Below, in pieces: positions 36,701-44,089 of a stretch of 64,000 nt of DNA (position 1 is its first letter; every line of letters begins with the position of its first letter). The stretch is from RYN-230 sp963834705 (GTDB lineage Bacteria > Actinomycetota > Actinomycetes > Streptosporangiales > Streptosporangiaceae), in NCBI GenBank assembly GCA_963834705.1, contig CAWICV010000001.1:1302001-1366000 (forward strand), in the 5' to 3' direction. Under the pieces are notes generated by a model. The model worked only from the letters and a program-made list of their open reading frames with translations. It was not told the origin of the DNA and ran no database searches. Both the position numbers and the translations under genes were made by a program.

Positions 36701-36807
36701 AGTCGCAGACGCTGACCGTGACCTGGCGTTCCGCGGCCCTGCACGGCGCCACCCCGGTGGTCAGCGTGTCCGGCTGGAACCTCCGCCCGATCAGCATCCG
36801 GGCCTGA
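33781..36807 (+). CDS. Secreted exo-beta-D-glucosaminidase, glycoside hydrolase family 2
   Basis: 1008 residues. N-terminal basic repeat RRTTAIRRTTAIPWTTAIRWT then a hydrophobic core and AQA cleavage site (about residue 45) form a long signal peptide. The mature part has a GH2 sugar-binding domain (NVWVDGHEVATSATVTGAYTRFRF), Ig-like domain and TIM barrel. Family match is to CsxA-type exo-chitosanases: VISSAEYRSSRQLGPSG, GPYDWVPPDYWYD. Catalytic residues are predicted as Asp564 (FQWSDLNP, acid/base) and Glu643 (YDSEQSAG, nucleophile). Removes GlcN from the non-reducing end of chitosan oligomers. No chitosanase or uptake genes lie next to it. Confidence 0.9.
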   Translation: MSHLLGGHAARRTTAIRRTTAIPWTTAIRWTAATAAAVAVVGVTTAAQAVPPTRATSLTPATPAAAPAHRGIPATTRPQPSHLSPGSLSSTGASDVINLGSAGWQVQSSAVARQPGAQISTPGFSASRWLRVRNDDAGAPGTEIEALLQNGRCPLDPALQPVNQSISGPHSIFFGDNMRRCYGYMNSIGADTVAAFKVPWWWRTEFTLAVPPHLGGSPVATLIVNGVIGSANVWVDGHEVATSATVTGAYTRFRFRISKLVRPGRNALAIEVNPNNPNKMFTLDDVDWNQIPPDNNTGLQFPVQLAVDGPLSDSNAHVIEQNAVDLSRSALTVRSDISNNTGAAQTGMVSATIIPPGHGAPVTVRQAVTVPAGRTRTVTFSPSAYPSLTITSPQVWWPYQMGAQPLYTLATSVAQHGTMLNSTSETFGVRNVTSMLVGHSAAEPSGARQFKINGVPIVIRGGGFSPNIFLRYSAADIGQQIALMRNMGVSTIRLEGHLMPPGFFTQMDAAGMLVNAGYQCCDAWELQSSGLTTPADFRVLGNSAFTIGQNMRNHPSVFSFQWSDLNPTPRQESVSLAALRRADFTDPVISSAEYRSSRQLGPSGEKEGPYDWVPPDYWYDTRHYDKNDSTQTNAGGAWGYDSEQSAGDTVPTLDSLHRFMSPRELAQLWQDPKANQYHLNYEPQCAIGYSFGTLCHFDAALRARYGAWSSLAQYVEEAQAQDYEDARAQFEAFIDHAGNRPLPSTGTIYWQLNKGWPSLLWNLYNFDGDQAGSYFGAQEANRSLHALYALDNGTVTLDNLSNASQSGLSVEARVFSLAGTMLDDQTAGNITLASQQVRTQVLRPRVPTGRPARVYFVELLLKRHGTLVDRNVYWLSTQPDKVNWATTLGQPQGVLSGYANLRALRILPRSSISATASTTSQAGPAGADRATAVTITNTSRSTVAFLIRADIRGGSAELPSAIWQDNDITLFPGESQTLTVTWRSAALHGATPVVSVSGWNLRPISIRA

Positions 36808-37034
36808 ACCACCGAGGTCAGCGCCGGACACCTCCGGCCGCACCGCTCTCCCGCCCAGGCGTCGCGGCGGGTGAGCGCCCAGGCCACCACAGCCCGGTCC
36901 GCACCGAGGTGACCAGGACCACGGGAAGCACCAGCACCGCGTGCGCCACGGCGGCCAGCCCTGGGCCGGCCGCGGCGGCTGTCCCGGCCTGCTGCTGCTC
37001 GGCGCCGGGCTCCCGGCCCGGGTTGCGCGGGCAG

Positions 37035-37202
37035 GGCCGCCAGTTGCTCCGCTGGGCCCCGCTCGCCGTGGCCGACGTGACCTGCTGCACGCTGTTCATC
37101 GTGTACTGGCCGATCGACTGGGCGGCCGCCGCCCCGCTGGCGGCCGGCTTCCTGGCCGGCGGCATCATTGGGCCAGCCCTGACCAGGCGCCGCCCCGCAT
37201 GA
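37035..37202 (+). pseudogene. Possible C-terminal remnant of a TauE/SafE-type permease
   Basis: The frame ending at 37202 reads PLAVADVTCCTLFIVYWPIDWAAAAPLAAGFLAGGIIGPALTRRRP, like the last two helices of TauE/SafE (COG0730) transporters (typical ...DWxxAlpLaxGfxxGGxxGpxxaRrxP). The upstream sequence in this frame is Cys/Ser/Ala/Pro-rich and not membrane-like, so the rest of the gene is missing or scrambled. The remaining intergenic sequence 36808-37265 shows no other gene. Confidence 0.4.
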
Positions 37203-37265
37203 CCAAAGCCGTGCTCACAATGTCCTAACCCGGTGCGAGGATCGGGCCCAGGCGAAGGGGGCGGC

Positions 37266-38027
37266 ATGACTGAAGGGCCTACGGATCACCTGATCCAAAG
37301 CAGCGATCCGGCCGCGATCGAACTGGTGCTGGCCGTCCGCGGCGGCGACGTCGGCACGATCCGGCGGCTCATCGGCGAGCACCCGGACCTGCCCCGGTGG
37401 CGGATCGGCGACCAGAAGGGCAGCCGGACCCCGCTGCATATGGTCACGGACTGGCCGGGCTACTTCCTGCGCGGCGCGGAGATCGCCCGGCTGCTCATCG
37501 ACGCGGGCGCGGACCCTAACGGGAACCCGGCCGGCCGCCGGAAACCGGACGACCCCGAACCAGAGACCCCGCTGCACTGGGCGGCGAGCAGCGACGACGT
37601 GGCCGTGGCCGCCGCACTGATCGACGGCGGAGCGGACATCGAAATGCCCAGCTCCGGGCCGATCGCCGGGCCGCCGCTCGTCAACGCGGTGGCCTACGGC
37701 TGCTGGCAGGTGGCCCGGCTGCTGGTCGCCCGGGGCGCGCACATCGGCAGCCTGTGGCAGGCGGCGGCGCTCGGCGACCAGGCCCGGGTGGACGAGTTGC
37801 TCAGCGCCGATCCGGCTCCTAGCCAGGAGGACCTGGACGAGGCGTTCTGGCAGGCCTGCCACGGCGGCCAGCGGCGGATGGCCGAGTACCTGCTCGACCG
37901 GGGCGCGAATATCGACGCCACGCCCGGTTACTCGGACACCCTGCCGGTCCAGGTGGCCGGCGAGCCGGACACGATGCGGTCGGCGCTGGTCATCTGGCTG
38001 AAAGAGCGGGGCGCTCGGGAGGAGTGA
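37266..38027 (+). CDS. Ankyrin repeat protein
   Basis: 253 residues from the ATG at 37266 (AAGGGGG 5-6 nt upstream). Ankyrin-like units: AVRGGDVGTIRRLIGEHPDLP, TPLHMVTDWPGYFLRGAEIARLLIDAGADPN, TPLHWAASSDDVAVAAALIDGGADIE, NAVAYGCWQVARLLVARGAHIG and a last ACHGGQRRMAEYLLDRGANID. A cytoplasmic protein-interaction scaffold; no other domain. The gene ends 4 bp from the convergent SDR gene. Confidence 0.92.
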   Translation: MTEGPTDHLIQSSDPAAIELVLAVRGGDVGTIRRLIGEHPDLPRWRIGDQKGSRTPLHMVTDWPGYFLRGAEIARLLIDAGADPNGNPAGRRKPDDPEPETPLHWAASSDDVAVAAALIDGGADIEMPSSGPIAGPPLVNAVAYGCWQVARLLVARGAHIGSLWQAAALGDQARVDELLSADPAPSQEDLDEAFWQACHGGQRRMAEYLLDRGANIDATPGYSDTLPVQVAGEPDTMRSALVIWLKERGAREE

Positions 38028-38031
38028 CCGG

Positions 38032-39024
38032 CTACGACGCGGGCGGCGCGTCCGGCACGGGCGCCCCGGTTGCCCGCGCCTCGCGCGCCGCTTCGGCCAG
38101 GGCGGCGTAGTCGTAGGCGTCCTCGGGCCGGGCGCGGACCGCCCGGTCCACCCCGACGGCGTCGTCGCCGACCAGGATCCGCCAGTGCCCGGCGCGCACC
38201 CCATCCAGGATGATCGTGGCCGCCGCGGCCGCGCTGAGCGGCGCGCTGTCCTTGAACTGGTTTTCCAGCTTGACCACGGTTTCGCGCAACTCGTCGAGTG
38301 ACATCTCCCCGGCCGCCAGGCCGAGCCGGGCCAGCGCCGGCCGCGCCTCCTCCAGTTCGGCCTCCCCCATCTGTTCCGGGCCGGGGTAGCCGAGGATGCG
38401 GCGGGTGTTCCTGATGATGTCCGTGCCCACGTGCCCGGGCATGACCACGGCCGCCGTGACCTGGGGCGCGTTGGTGCGCAGGTCCTCGATGAGCGCCTCG
38501 GTGAAGCCCTTCACCGCGAACTTGGCCGTGCTGTACGCGGTGTTCGGCATGCTCGGGCCGAGCGTCGCCCAGAACCCGTTCACGCTGCTCGTGTTGACCA
38601 GGATCCCGTCGCCGCTCGCGATGAGCAGCGGCAGGAATGCGCGGGCGCAGTAGTACATGCCCCAGAAGTCGATGGCGAACGTCCGCTCCCAGTCCGCCCG
38701 CTTGTCGCAGACGAAACTGCCCGCGCCGCCGATGCCGGCGTTGCTGAACACCAGGTCGACGTGATCGGTGTCGTGTGCCTTAACCAGCTCGTCGCGGAAC
38801 CGCAGCACCTGCGCCTCGTCGGCCACGTCGCAGGCGTGGCTGGTGACCAGCACCCGCTCGTCGGCGGCCGCCCGGGCCAGCGCCGCGGTCTCCGCGACCG
38901 GCTCCGCGTGGATGTCGCATGCCGCGACCGAGCATCCCTGCGCGGCCAGCTGACGGACCAGCTCGCGTCCCATGCCGGAGCCGCCTCCGGTCACCACGGC
39001 GAGCTTCCCGGTGAACGAATCCAT
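38032..39024 (-). CDS. Short-chain dehydrogenase/reductase
   Basis: 330 residues from the ATG at 39024 (MDSFTGKLAVVTGGG). Cofactor motif TGGGSGMGREL, DIHAEPV at the second strand (Asp favours NAD), HACDVAD, NAG in LVFSNAGIGGAG, catalytic Ser (VNTSSVNGF), Tyr/Lys in YSTAKFAVKGF, and MPGHVGTD. A classical SDR with a longer C-terminus (~70 residues) than the 250-residue norm. The substrate is unknown. Divergent from the PQQ-propeller gene, with which it may share regulation. Confidence 0.9.
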   Translation of the reverse strand: MDSFTGKLAVVTGGGSGMGRELVRQLAAQGCSVAACDIHAEPVAETAALARAAADERVLVTSHACDVADEAQVLRFRDELVKAHDTDHVDLVFSNAGIGGAGSFVCDKRADWERTFAIDFWGMYYCARAFLPLLIASGDGILVNTSSVNGFWATLGPSMPNTAYSTAKFAVKGFTEALIEDLRTNAPQVTAAVVMPGHVGTDIIRNTRRILGYPGPEQMGEAELEEARPALARLGLAAGEMSLDELRETVVKLENQFKDSAPLSAAAAATIILDGVRAGHWRILVGDDAVGVDRAVRARPEDAYDYAALAEAAREARATGAPVPDAPPAS

Positions 39025-39147
39025 CTCCGCACGCCTCCCCTCTCGATTGACTCTCACGATACCACGTGCTTATCATTCTGATATCTATTTTTGAACGCCA
39101 GTGCCCGCGATCCCGGGGCTGGCCGGCTCGCGGCCCAGGAGGCAGCC

Positions 39148-40821
39148 ATGAGTAGAGCGGGATACGCGGCAGCCGGGATATCCCTGGCCGCGGTGACCGG
39201 CCTGGCCCTGGCGGGCTGCAGCGGCAGCAGCACCAGCAGCACGTCCGGCACCCTGCCGTGTTTCAGCAAGCACGCCGTCGCCGGTACCACGACCCCGGCC
39301 GGGACGGGCAGCGCGCCCGCGCCGGCCAAGGCGGCCGCCGCGGCCGGCTGGACGCTCCCCGGCGGCAACCTGCAGAACACCCGCGACGTGGCCAGCGCCA
39401 TCACCAGCAGCAACGTCGCGAAGCTGGGCGTGGCCTGGACTGCCCCGGTGCACGCGCTCGGCTTCTCGACCACCCCGGTCGTGGTCAACGGCGTGGTGTA
39501 CGCCCAGGACGTGGAATCCGACGTGATGGCCATCGAGCTGACCACCGGCAAGGTGCTCTGGACGCACGACTACAACTCGCCGAACGGCGGCCCGGACGGC
39601 GTCAACGTGGCCAACGGTGTCGTGTACGCGGCCACCAACCACGCCGCGGTCGCGCTGGACGCGGCCACCGGCCGCCAGCTGTGGGCCCGGACCCTGATCG
39701 GCAACAACCACGAGGGCATCGACATGGCCCCGGGCTACCGCGACGGCACGGTGTACGTGTCCACCGTGCCGGTCAACCCGACCGTGGGCGAGTATCTCGG
39801 CAACGCCAAGGGCATCTTGTGGGCGCTGAACGCACGAACCGGCGCACCGCAGTGGAGCTGGGACGAGGTGGGCAACTTGTGGGGCAAACCCGCCCTGAAC
39901 TCCGGCGGCGGGTTGTGGGACCCGCCGTCCTTCGATGCCCAGGGCAACATCTACCTCGGCATCGCCAACCCCGGCCCGATCACCTATCCGCCCCAGTATC
40001 CGTGGGCGACAAGCCGGCCCGGCCCGGACCTGTATACCGACTCGGTGGTCAAGCTGAGCCCGCGGGGCAAGCTGCTCTGGTACTACCAGCTCACCCCGCA
40101 CGACCTGTACGACTGGGATCTGCAGGACTCGCCGGTGCTGACCACCGTGCACGGCCAGCCGGTGGTGGTGGACGGCGGCAAGGCCGGCATCCTGATCGAG
40201 CTGAACGCGAAGACCGGCAAGCTGCTCTGGCGGCTCCCGGTGGGCGTGCACAGTGGGCACGATAACGACGGGCTGCTTACCGAGCACGCCAAGCCGGCGT
40301 CGCACATCAGCCTGCCCGCCAGCTTCTGCCTGGAGCCTGGCCCGTTCGGCGGTATCGAGACCCAGTTGGCCAGCAACGGCTCGACCACGTTCGCCGCGGT
40401 GAACAACCTGCCGGTGCCGATGACCAAGGCGCACGGCTACGACGAGTCGTCGGCCGACTTCCAGGCGGCCATCGGCAAGGCGACCGGCGAGATGGTCGCG
40501 GTCAACCAGGCCACCGGGAAGGTGGAGTGGGACGACAAGCTGCCGTCGACCCCCTATGGGGCGGCGGCGGTGACCAACGACGTCGTGTTCACCACGACCT
40601 GGCACGGTGACCTGTACGCGTTCAACGCGGCCACCGGCGCGCTGCTGCACACGTTCGCGCTGCCGAACCGGACGAACGCGCCGGTGACCATCGACGGCGA
40701 CTACGTCATCACCGCGGCCAGCGTGCTGAGCTCGACCCAGCAGCATCCGCTGATCATCGCCTACAAGCTAGGCGCCACCGGCCATCTCCCCCACCACGTC
40801 ACCACCCAGCCCCTCGGCTGA
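39148..40821 (+). CDS. PQQ-binding-like beta-propeller lipoprotein
   Basis: 557 residues from the ATG at 39148 (CAGGAGG 5 nt upstream). Lipoprotein signal with lipobox LALAGC (Cys24). Then WD/PQQ-type propeller blades: VYAQDVESDVMAIELTTGKVLWT, VALDAATGRQLWARTLIG, LWALNARTGAPQWSW, LIELNAKTGKLLWRLPVG, VNQATGKVEWDDKLP, LYAFNAATGALLHTF. The segment LWYYQLTPHDLYDWDLQD resembles the active-site region of PQQ alcohol dehydrogenases, but no vicinal Cys-Cys pair or haem motif is visible. A quinoprotein dehydrogenase-like exported protein; PQQ use is not proven. Confidence 0.85.
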   Translation: MSRAGYAAAGISLAAVTGLALAGCSGSSTSSTSGTLPCFSKHAVAGTTTPAGTGSAPAPAKAAAAAGWTLPGGNLQNTRDVASAITSSNVAKLGVAWTAPVHALGFSTTPVVVNGVVYAQDVESDVMAIELTTGKVLWTHDYNSPNGGPDGVNVANGVVYAATNHAAVALDAATGRQLWARTLIGNNHEGIDMAPGYRDGTVYVSTVPVNPTVGEYLGNAKGILWALNARTGAPQWSWDEVGNLWGKPALNSGGGLWDPPSFDAQGNIYLGIANPGPITYPPQYPWATSRPGPDLYTDSVVKLSPRGKLLWYYQLTPHDLYDWDLQDSPVLTTVHGQPVVVDGGKAGILIELNAKTGKLLWRLPVGVHSGHDNDGLLTEHAKPASHISLPASFCLEPGPFGGIETQLASNGSTTFAAVNNLPVPMTKAHGYDESSADFQAAIGKATGEMVAVNQATGKVEWDDKLPSTPYGAAAVTNDVVFTTTWHGDLYAFNAATGALLHTFALPNRTNAPVTIDGDYVITAASVLSSTQQHPLIIAYKLGATGHLPHHVTTQPLG

Positions 40822-40993
40822 TGACCGCTGGCCGGCTCCCACCCCCTCTTTCACGCGTCCGGTGCGGACAAACCGGGCAAAACACCCCTCAGCCCGCGCG
40901 TTTCGCGTGAAAAGAAGACGCGGGACCATGATCAATGTGACTGCTGGGGCTCAAGGGGTGGAGTCGGGGCAGGACGTTCGCGGGCGTGAATGG

Positions 40994-41160
40994 GGGCCGG
41001 GGCGGGCGGCCAAGGGCGGCGGCGGGCGGCCAAAGGCGACGGCGGGCGACTGGGACGGCGGGCGACTGGGACGGCGGGCGGCCGGGACGGCGGGCGCGCA
41101 AAGGCGGCGGCCAGGGCGGCGGCGGGCGGCCAAGGGCGGCGGCGGGCGGCCAGGACGGCG
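40994..41160. repeat. G-rich degenerate repeat (GGCGGGCGGCCAAG / GGCGGGCGACTGGGAC)
   Basis: Between the convergent PQQ-propeller and LLM genes (gap 40822-41162). Dense runs of G on the plus strand (first at 40992-41016) in repeats of 10-20 bp could form quadruplexes. No gene is seen in the gap. Likely a transcription-ending or slippage-prone tract. Confidence 0.8.
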
Positions 41161-41162
41161 GC

Positions 41163-42212
41163 TTAGCCGGCGAGGTCGCGGACCTGCTCGATGAGGCGGA
41201 CGCGGTCGGCGTGCGTGGCGGCCAGCGGGGTGACGTTGAGCGTGCTGACCCCGGCCTCGCGCATCGCCGCGATCCGCTCGGCGACCAGGCTGGCCGGGCC
41301 GATCAGCGAGGTACCCACCAGCAGTTCGGCGGGCACCAGCCCGGCCGCCTCGTCCTTCCGGCCGGCCAGGTAGGCGTCCTGGATCTTCGCCGCCGCGTCG
41401 GCGTAACCGAACCGCACCGCGAGCTCGTAATAGAAGTTGTGCCCCTTGTCCCGGTGCGGCCCCATGCCGCCGATGTACAGCGCGAAGAACGGCCGGGCCA
41501 GGTCCAGGTAGCCGGACACGTCATCGCCTATGGCCAGCGGGGCGGCCGCCATCACGTCCAGCGGGCCGAGCGAGGGGTCCCGCCTGGCCCGGCCCGCGGC
41601 CAGCGGCTCGGCCCAGGCGACGGCGGCCTTCTCCGGGTAGTAGAAGATCGGCTGCCAGCCCTCGGCCAGCTCGGCGGCCAGCGCCACGTTCTTCGGCCCA
41701 AGCGCCGCGATCATTACCGGGATCCGCTCGCGCACCGGGTGGTTGATCAGCTTGAGCGGCTTGCCCAGGCCGGTGCCCTGATCCGGCGGCAGCGGGATCG
41801 TGTAGTGCTTGCCGGTGTACTGCAGCCGCTCGCGCCGCCACACCATGCGGCAGATCTCGATCAGCTCCCGGGTCCGGCCCACCGGGGCGTCGTACGGCAC
41901 GCCGTGCCAGCCCTCGATCACCTGCGGCCCGGACGCCCCGATGCCCAGGGTGAACCGGCCGCCGGATACGTAGTCCAGGCCGGCCGCGGTCATCGCGGTG
42001 AGCGCCGGGGTCCGGGAGTACAGCTGGAAGATCCCGGAGGCGATCTCCAGCCGCCCGGTCCGGGCCGCGATGAAACCCAGCTGGCTGACCGCGTCGAAGC
42101 TGTACGCCTCGGGCACCGAGACGATGTCCAGCCCGGCTTTCTCGTAGTCAGCCAGCTCGGTCACGGTCTCGGCGAAGCCGCCGGCGTAGTTGAGGTGCAT
42201 TCCGATGCGCAT
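41163..42212 (-). CDS. LLM-class F420-dependent oxidoreductase
   Basis: 349 residues from the ATG at 42212 (MRIGMHLNYAGGFAETV). TIM-barrel luciferase-like enzyme: SVPEAYSFDAVSQLGFIAARTGRLEIASGIFQLYSRTPALTAMTAAGLDYVSGGRFTLGIGASGPQVIEGWHG, a stretch typical of F420-dependent LLM proteins. C-terminal VSTLNVTPLA also fits. The reaction is unknown. Lies 87 bp after the tetR gene on the same strand and is probably controlled by it. Confidence 0.92.
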   Translation of the reverse strand: MRIGMHLNYAGGFAETVTELADYEKAGLDIVSVPEAYSFDAVSQLGFIAARTGRLEIASGIFQLYSRTPALTAMTAAGLDYVSGGRFTLGIGASGPQVIEGWHGVPYDAPVGRTRELIEICRMVWRRERLQYTGKHYTIPLPPDQGTGLGKPLKLINHPVRERIPVMIAALGPKNVALAAELAEGWQPIFYYPEKAAVAWAEPLAAGRARRDPSLGPLDVMAAAPLAIGDDVSGYLDLARPFFALYIGGMGPHRDKGHNFYYELAVRFGYADAAAKIQDAYLAGRKDEAAGLVPAELLVGTSLIGPASLVAERIAAMREAGVSTLNVTPLAATHADRVRLIEQVRDLAG

Positions 42213-42299
42213 ACTCCGGGGACCTTCCTGCGGCCGCCACCACCGAATGGCGTTCGGTAAAAGTGTTCCCGAGCCTAGCGCGGTGACGTGCGGCACCGG

Positions 42300-42998
42300 T
42301 CAGCCGGTGAGGTAGCTGACCACGAGATCGCCCACCATCTGCCGGTACCGGTCGCGGACCGCGGCGTCCAGCGGGTCGCGGCCGAACAGGCTCCGCCAGG
42401 TGTACCGGTTGGCCGCGCGGAAGAAACAGAACGAGCTGATGATCAGGTGCACGTCGAGCGGGTCGGCCTGGCGGCGGAACACCCCCTCGGCGTAGCCCTT
42501 GTCCAGAATCCGGCCGGCGATGGTGACCGCCGTGGTGTTCAGCCTGGCCAGCGCCGGCGACTTGGCCATGAACTGGGCCTGGTGCACGTTCTCGATGCTG
42601 ACCAGCCGGATGAAGTCGGGATGCGACTGGTGGTGGTCGAAGGTCAGCTCGGCCAGCTGCCGGATCGCGGTCACCGGGTCCAGGTGGTCCACGTCGACCT
42701 CCTGCTCGGCCGCCCGGGCCTGGGCGTAGGCCCGCTCCAGCACCGCGATGTAGAGCTTCTCCTTGCCGCCGAAGTAGTAATAGATCATCCGCTTCGTGGT
42801 CCGGGTCCGCGCGGCGATCTCGTCTACCCGGGCTCCGGTGTAGCCCATCTGGGCGAACTCGCTGGTCGCGACGTCGAGGATCTCCCGGCGGGTGCGTTCC
42901 GGGTCACGGCGCCGCTCCGGCTCGCGGCGCCGGTCCGGGTCACGGCGCGGCCCGGGGCTGCGCTCGGGCACGCCCGCTGTGGTCGGCGTGGTCGCCAT
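42300..42998 (-). CDS. TetR family transcriptional regulator
   Basis: 232 residues from the ATG at 42998 (GAGGGGAG upstream). After an Arg/Pro/Glu-rich repeat leader (ERSPGPRRDPDRRREPERR) comes the TetR helix-turn-helix: REILDVATSEFAQMGYTGARVDEIAARTRTTKRMIYYYFGGKEKLYIAVLERAYA. C-terminal ligand-binding helices end at YRQMVGDLVVSYL. Divergent from the sugar isomerase/ABC operon with an 18-bp palindrome between them, and upstream of the LLM oxidoreductase. Confidence 0.94.
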   Translation of the reverse strand: MATTPTTAGVPERSPGPRRDPDRRREPERRRDPERTRREILDVATSEFAQMGYTGARVDEIAARTRTTKRMIYYYFGGKEKLYIAVLERAYAQARAAEQEVDVDHLDPVTAIRQLAELTFDHHQSHPDFIRLVSIENVHQAQFMAKSPALARLNTTAVTIAGRILDKGYAEGVFRRQADPLDVHLIISSFCFFRAANRYTWRSLFGRDPLDAAVRDRYRQMVGDLVVSYLTG

Positions 42999-43108
42999 GG
43001 GACTCCCCTCGGTCCGGCTGTGCGCCGGGCGGCGGACTCTCGTGTCCGCAGTGCGCACATATGACTTCTAGCACGCCCTTTACAACCCATGTGACGACTG
43101 CCACACTA

Positions 43109-43126
43109 ACGAACTAACCAGTTCGT
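43109..43126. promoter_or_regulatory. Candidate TetR operator
   Basis: Perfect inverted repeat ACGAACT-AACC-AGTTCGT in the divergent spacer, 111 bp upstream of tetR and 26 bp upstream of the leader ORF of the sugar operon. Size and symmetry fit a TetR-dimer site; binding is an inference. Confidence 0.7.
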
Positions 43127-43151
43127 ACATAACTCCCCTAGAGGTACGACG

Positions 43152-43196
43152 ATGTTCCCCATCCCGCCCTCCGTCCCCGGCCACGCCGGCCGATGA
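43152..43196 (+). CDS. Short leader ORF coupled to the isomerase gene
   Basis: ATG at 43152 with AGAGG about 8 nt upstream opens a 14-codon frame (MFPIPPSVPGHAGR) ending in TGA at 43194-43196, which overlaps the ATG of the isomerase at 43193 as ATGA. The isomerase itself has no Shine-Dalgarno, so ribosomes probably reach it by finishing this leader. The three prolines in PIPP/SVP could slow ribosomes. Product function is unknown. Confidence 0.55.
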   Translation: MFPIPPSVPGHAGR

Positions 43197-44068
43197 CCGG
43201 CCGCCGCGAGCTCGCGCTCGAGCACCTGACGCTGCTCGATGTGGCGCCGCCGGATCTGGTCAGCCTGGCCGCGGCAGCCGGGTTCGACGCGGTGAGCCTG
43301 CGCGTCTCCCCCGCCACCGACGGGGAGCAGCCGTGGCCGGTCAGCCCGGGGTCGCGGATGCTGGCCGACACGCTCCGGCGGCTGGACGGCACCGGCCTGC
43401 GGGTGCTGGGCGCCGAGGCCATCCGGCTGGACACCGGTCGCGGTGGCTGGGAACCGGTGTTAGCGACCGCCGCCCAGCTCGACGCCCGTTATCTCAACGC
43501 GATCAGCGAGGACCGCAGCCTGACCCGGCTGGCCGACCGGTTCGCCGAGCTGACTCAGCTCGCGCTGCCGTACGGCGTCCGGCCGGTGATCGAGTTCATG
43601 TCCTACAAGCCGGTGCACACGCTGGCCGCCGCGCTGGACATCGCGGCGCTGTCGGCCGGCGGCCGGGTGCTGGTGGACGCGCTGCATGTGCAGCGCTGCG
43701 GGGTCAGCCTGGCCGACCTGGCCGGTGCCGACCCGGCCCTGCTCGGCTACCTGCAGCTGTGCGACGCACCGCGCGAGCCGCCGGCCGGGCTGCCGGCCCC
43801 CGGCACGCTGCCCCGCGGCCAGCCGGCGGCCGGCGGCGACCTGGCGCTGGAGGCCCGCACCCGGCGGCTGCTGCCCGGGCAGGGCGAGCTTCCGCTGGCC
43901 GCACTGATCGGCGCGCTGCCAGCCGACATCCCGGTCGGCGTGGAAGCACCGTTCCTGCAACTCAGCCGGGAGCTGGGCGGGCCGCGGTTCGCGGCCCGGG
44001 CGCGCGCCGCGGCCGGCCAGGTGCTGACCCAGGCGGGCGCCGCGGCCGGCCAGCAGACGACGCCCTGA
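43193..44068 (+). CDS. Sugar phosphate isomerase/epimerase-like TIM-barrel protein
   Basis: 291 residues of the xylose-isomerase-like (AP endonuclease 2) superfamily. Candidate metal/active-site residues: Glu in VIEFMSYKPVHT, Asp/His in VLVDALHVQRCG, Gln in LLGYLQLCDAPRE and Glu in IPVGVEAPFLQL. A probable sugar or inositol-derivative epimerase; encoded first in an operon with a ribose-type ABC importer. Confidence 0.82.
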   Translation: MTGRRELALEHLTLLDVAPPDLVSLAAAAGFDAVSLRVSPATDGEQPWPVSPGSRMLADTLRRLDGTGLRVLGAEAIRLDTGRGGWEPVLATAAQLDARYLNAISEDRSLTRLADRFAELTQLALPYGVRPVIEFMSYKPVHTLAAALDIAALSAGGRVLVDALHVQRCGVSLADLAGADPALLGYLQLCDAPREPPAGLPAPGTLPRGQPAAGGDLALEARTRRLLPGQGELPLAALIGALPADIPVGVEAPFLQLSRELGGPRFAARARAAAGQVLTQAGAAAGQQTTP

Positions 44069-44089
44069 ACCCAGAAAGGACACGGCTCG

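Noticed and set aside
36818..37267. 149-aa minus-strand frame with one hydrophobic stretch
   Set aside because: No family character or ribosome site; the plus strand shows better similarity to a transporter remnant.
40986..42260. 424-aa plus-strand frame opposite the LLM oxidoreductase
   Set aside because: Starts within a G-rich repeat and runs antisense to an enzyme with clear family motifs.
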